Origin: CAZMNF01 sp964567595
Lineage (GTDB): Bacteria > Bipolaricaulota > Bipolaricaulia > RBG-16-55-9
Assembly: GCA_964567595.1 (NCBI GenBank)
Contig: CAZMNF010000066.1
Span: forward strand, 1-7,216
Length of the DNA stretch: 7,216 bases
Reading direction: 5' to 3'
Shown here one piece after another: positions 5,172 to 7,216 of the stretch; position 1 is the first letter of the stretch, and each line of letters starts with the position of its first letter. The notes under the pieces were generated by a model. That model saw only the letters and a list, made by a program, of their open reading frames with translations, was not told the origin of the DNA and did no database searches. A program made the position numbers and the translations under genes.

Positions 5172-5872
5172 AGCCCGCAACAACGACGGCCGCGCTCATC
5201 CTGGGCGCGGCCCTTGGCATGCTCGGCCTGTGGGCTCCGGACGCCGGGGCCCATAGGCCTCAGTTTTCTGAGCCGCCTGCCCACTTGACCCCTGAGACGG
5301 CCCTCCAGCTGCCCGATGACGACGTGTCACGAGCGATCTATCGCCGGGCGCCGGACGCCGGCCCGTTCTGGGTGCAGTTCTCCGGCGAGGGAGGCGCCCC
5401 CCTGAAGATCCAACTGGGCGTGCCCCGCATCGAGCGGCTCGCGACCTTCCGACCGACGGTCGTGCTGATCGGGCCCGGGCTGCCCCAGCCGGACGCGCTG
5501 CCCCCGAGCATTGACCTGCCAGCCGGCGACGGCGCGCGCGTCTTCGCCACCGAGGGCGTTGACGATCCGCGCGTATTCCATGAGGACATCACCGGGACCG
5601 CGTCCTGGGTGCTCCTGGAGCGCACTGTGGCGTTACCCCAAGCCGGCACCTTCAACCTGGCCGTTCATGCTCCCGCCCCGGGCCGATACTGGATCTCGAC
5701 CGGCAGCCGCGAGGCGTTCGGGCTCGCCGACGTGGCCAAGCTGCCGGGCTGGACCGAGCGGGTCCGCGCGTTCCACGATGTCGACGGCTGGCCCGCTTGG
5801 ATGACGATCGGCACCATCGTCCTGGCCGTGCTGGCCATGGGCGGAATCTGGATAGGAGTGCGTTCGCTATGA
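5168..5872 (+). CDS. Secreted, C-terminally anchored protein of unknown function
   Basis: I do not recognise the family. The 234-residue product begins with a clear signal peptide: Lys2, a hydrophobic run at about 8-23 and an AGA-H cleavage site near residue 28. The mature part (29-210) has no cysteine and alternates short hydrophobic strands with Pro/Gly turns, for example FWVQFSG (67-73), PTVVLIGPGLP (96-106), TFNLAVHAP (161-169) and GRYWISTGSREAFG (172-185), which suggests a beta-sandwich ectodomain. FHED (137-140) and FHDVDGW (202-208) place paired His/acidic residues that might bind metal. A single C-terminal helix (about 211-231) anchors it, leaving a few cytoplasmic residues. The start is TTG at 5168, overlapping the DUF378 stop by 4 bases; a later ATG at residue 18 would destroy the signal peptide. 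Its stop overlaps the next ATG (ATGA). It is in the middle of the regulated operon. Confidence 0.78.
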   Translation: MKPATTTAALILGAALGMLGLWAPDAGAHRPQFSEPPAHLTPETALQLPDDDVSRAIYRRAPDAGPFWVQFSGEGGAPLKIQLGVPRIERLATFRPTVVLIGPGLPQPDALPPSIDLPAGDGARVFATEGVDDPRVFHEDITGTASWVLLERTVALPQAGTFNLAVHAPAPGRYWISTGSREAFGLADVAKLPGWTERVRAFHDVDGWPAWMTIGTIVLAVLAMGGIWIGVRSL

Positions 5873-6786
5873 AAGTTTTGATCACGGGCGCGACCGGCTT
5901 TATCGGATCCCGGCTTTGCGAGGCGCTCGCCGCGGCCGGGCACGAGCCGATCGCGCTGAGCCGTCGGCCGGCCGACGCGCAACAACACGTTCCCGCGCTT
6001 GCCGACGCGTTTGCATGGTCGCCCATGGCGGAGCCGCCGCCCCCAGAGGCCTTCGAGGGCGTCGAGGCCGTCGTCCACCTCGCGGGCGAGAACGTCTCGG
6101 GCCGATGGACGGCCGAGAAGAAGCGAGCCATTCGCGAGAGCCGCGAGCAGGGCACTCGGCACCTCGTTGAGGCCCTTGACCGATTGGAAGCGAAGCCGCG
6201 TGTCTTGGTCTCCGCCAGCGCCGTCGGCATCTACGGCGACCGTGGCGATGAAGAGCTGACCGAGGACTCGGCGCCCGGTTCCGACTTTCTGGCCAACGTC
6301 TGTGCGGCTTGGGAAGCCGAAGCGCAACGCGCAGCGTCGATGGGCGTCCGCGTGGTGAATCCGCGCATCGGGATCGTGCTCGGCCCGAACGGCGGTGCCC
6401 TCCAGGCGATGCTCACGCCGTTCAAGCTGGGCGCCGGCGGCCCGCTGGGATCGGGCCAGCAATGGTGGCCTTGGGTCCATCGCGCGGACGTCGTCGGGAT
6501 CGTCCAGCACGCGATCGAGCGCGACGACCTCCAAGGGCCCGTCAACGCCGCGGCCCCGAACCCCACGCGACAGCGCGACTTCGCCAAGGCGCTCGGGCAG
6601 GTCCTCGGACGACCGGCGTTCATGCCCGCGCCGGCGTTCGCGCTCAAGCTGCTGCTCGGCGAGTTCTCCCAAGAGCTGCTCGGCAGCCAGCGCGTATTCC
6701 CCGAGAGGGTTCAACAGGCCGGCTATGCGTTCCAGTATCCCGAGCTGGAGCCCGCGCTGCGCGCCATCCTGGAAAGCGGAGGATAA
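5869..6786 (+). CDS. TIGR01777 family atypical SDR oxidoreductase/epimerase-like protein (YfcH-like)
   Basis: A 305-residue cytosolic Rossmann-fold protein of the extended/atypical SDR class; E. coli YfcH is about 297 residues. The NAD(P)-binding motif GATGFIG lies at 7-13. Family marks follow: HLAGENVSGRW (70-80), SASAVGIYGDRGDEELTEDS (115-134), the PGSDFLANVC stretch (137-145), GVRVVNPRIGIVLGPNGGAL (159-178), MLTPFKLGAGGPLG (181-194), and a C-terminal substrate domain with QRVFPERVQQAGYAF (274-288). The classical YxxxK is not seen at the Tyr122 position (YGDRG), which fits this subfamily's unknown chemistry. The ATG at 5869 overlaps the upstream stop and has AGGAG 10 bases before it; the reading frame upstream is a shadow of the previous gene. 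The SRPBCC gene follows after 2 bases. The pair recurs together in many genomes and may act on one lipid or isoprenoid-like ligand, which is inference. Confidence 0.92.
   Translation: MKVLITGATGFIGSRLCEALAAAGHEPIALSRRPADAQQHVPALADAFAWSPMAEPPPPEAFEGVEAVVHLAGENVSGRWTAEKKRAIRESREQGTRHLVEALDRLEAKPRVLVSASAVGIYGDRGDEELTEDSAPGSDFLANVCAAWEAEAQRAASMGVRVVNPRIGIVLGPNGGALQAMLTPFKLGAGGPLGSGQQWWPWVHRADVVGIVQHAIERDDLQGPVNAAAPNPTRQRDFAKALGQVLGRPAFMPAPAFALKLLLGEFSQELLGSQRVFPERVQQAGYAFQYPELEPALRAILESGG
6778..6782 (+). promoter_or_regulatory. Ribosome binding site that sets the SRPBCC start
   Basis: GGAGG overlaps the last codons of the SDR gene and lies 6 bases before the GTG at 6789. It supports this GTG over later candidates and indicates coupled translation. 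Confidence 0.8.
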
Positions 6787-6788
6787 CC

Positions 6789-7216
6789 GTGCCAAAGTTT
6801 GAGGGCGAGATCTGGCTCCCGAAGCCGCCCGAGGAAATCTTCCCCTTCTTCGCCGATGCGAGCAATCTGGAAATCCTGACGCCGCCATGGCTGAGCTTCC
6901 AGGTGCTGTCGCCCGAGCCGACCGAGATCGAGGAGGGGACGTTCATCCACTACAAGCTGCGCTTGCGTGGCATCCCGTTTCGTTGGGACAGCGAGATCAC
7001 GGCGTGGGATCCCCCCCATCGCTTCGTCGACGAGCAGCGCCGCGGGCCTTATCGCGAGTGGATTCACGAACACGCGTTCGAGCCCCAAAACGGGGGAACG
7101 CTGGCCCGCGACGTCGTCCAATACGCCGTTCCCGGCGGCGCGCTCGTCGATCGACTGGTCGTGCGCCGCGACATCGAGCGCATTTTTCAATATCGACGCG
7201 AGAAACTGGCTGAGCT
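6789..7216 (+). CDS. SRPBCC (START/Bet v1-like) family protein (3' end outside the window)
   Basis: Predicted cytosolic small-ligand-binding protein of the helix-grip fold. From the GTG, 142 residues are visible. The N-terminal strand FEGEIWLPKPPEEIFPFFAD (4-23) is the typical opening, followed by NLEILTPPW (26-34), the strand/turn segment HYKLRLRGIPFRWDSEITAW (56-75), the DPPHRFVDEQRRGPYREWIH core (76-95), and a long C-terminal helix beginning near GGALVDRLVVRRDIERIFQY (117-136). The family is usually about 150 residues, so few residues are missing. It starts 2 bases after the SDR stop with a strong Shine-Dalgarno, so it is translated with that gene and is the fourth gene of the operon. No catalytic residues can be assigned. 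Proteins of this type are sometimes annotated as cell-division inhibitors, for which I see no support here. Confidence 0.88.
   Translation, partial: MPKFEGEIWLPKPPEEIFPFFADASNLEILTPPWLSFQVLSPEPTEIEEGTFIHYKLRLRGIPFRWDSEITAWDPPHRFVDEQRRGPYREWIHEHAFEPQNGGTLARDVVQYAVPGGALVDRLVVRRDIERIFQYRREKLAE

Noticed and set aside
5665..6888. 407-residue minus-strand open frame
   Set aside because: Shadow of the SDR gene, which has an intact GATGFIG motif and good start signals.

Overview
The window comes from a GC-rich bacterium (roughly two thirds G+C by eye) with compact, often overlapping genes and occasional GTG and TTG starts. Nothing in it fixes the phylum. There are no rRNA or tRNA genes, no insertion sequences and no CRISPR arrays, and no gene-free stretch longer than about 200 bases. 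The longest gap is the convergent one at 3711-3913.

Left part (1-2114, minus strand). Read in transcription order, these are a small-conductance mechanosensitive channel (MscS), an unrecognised 150-residue four-cysteine protein, and a type II thymidine kinase cut by the left edge. Middle part (2237-3710, plus strand). A short CbiX/SirB-type sirohydrochlorin chelatase is followed, behind its own strong promoter, by a DUF523-DUF1722 protein (YbgA-like, with the three cysteines of the TudS desulfurase family). A perfect 12-bp hairpin at 3739-3768 closes this unit.

Right part (3914-7216). This holds the most interesting gene: a minus-strand regulator with a CarH/LitR-type B12-binding photosensor module (W61-x9-E71-H72, and His109 as the probable lower cobalt ligand). 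It carries a C-terminal XRE/Cro-type helix-turn-helix instead of the N-terminal MerR domain of CarH. Divergent from it runs a tightly packed plus-strand operon: DUF378 membrane protein, secreted and C-terminally anchored protein of unknown function, TIGR01777/YfcH-type SDR oxidoreductase, and an SRPBCC-fold protein cut by the right edge.

How it may work together. The promoter before the DUF523-DUF1722 gene and the promoter before the DUF378 operon share an ungapped 38-bp pattern: TTGAC, a -10 hexamer 17 bp after the -35, TATGWTAT over its upstream edge, and TCTACG about where transcription would start. Two AT-rich, look-alike promoters flanking a B12/XRE regulator suggest a small light- or cobalamin-controlled regulon. 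DUF523-DUF1722, YfcH-like SDR and SRPBCC genes recur, as far as I recall, in LitR/CarH- or singlet-oxygen-controlled gene sets. This is inference from domains, order and promoter similarity; no search or alignment program was run.
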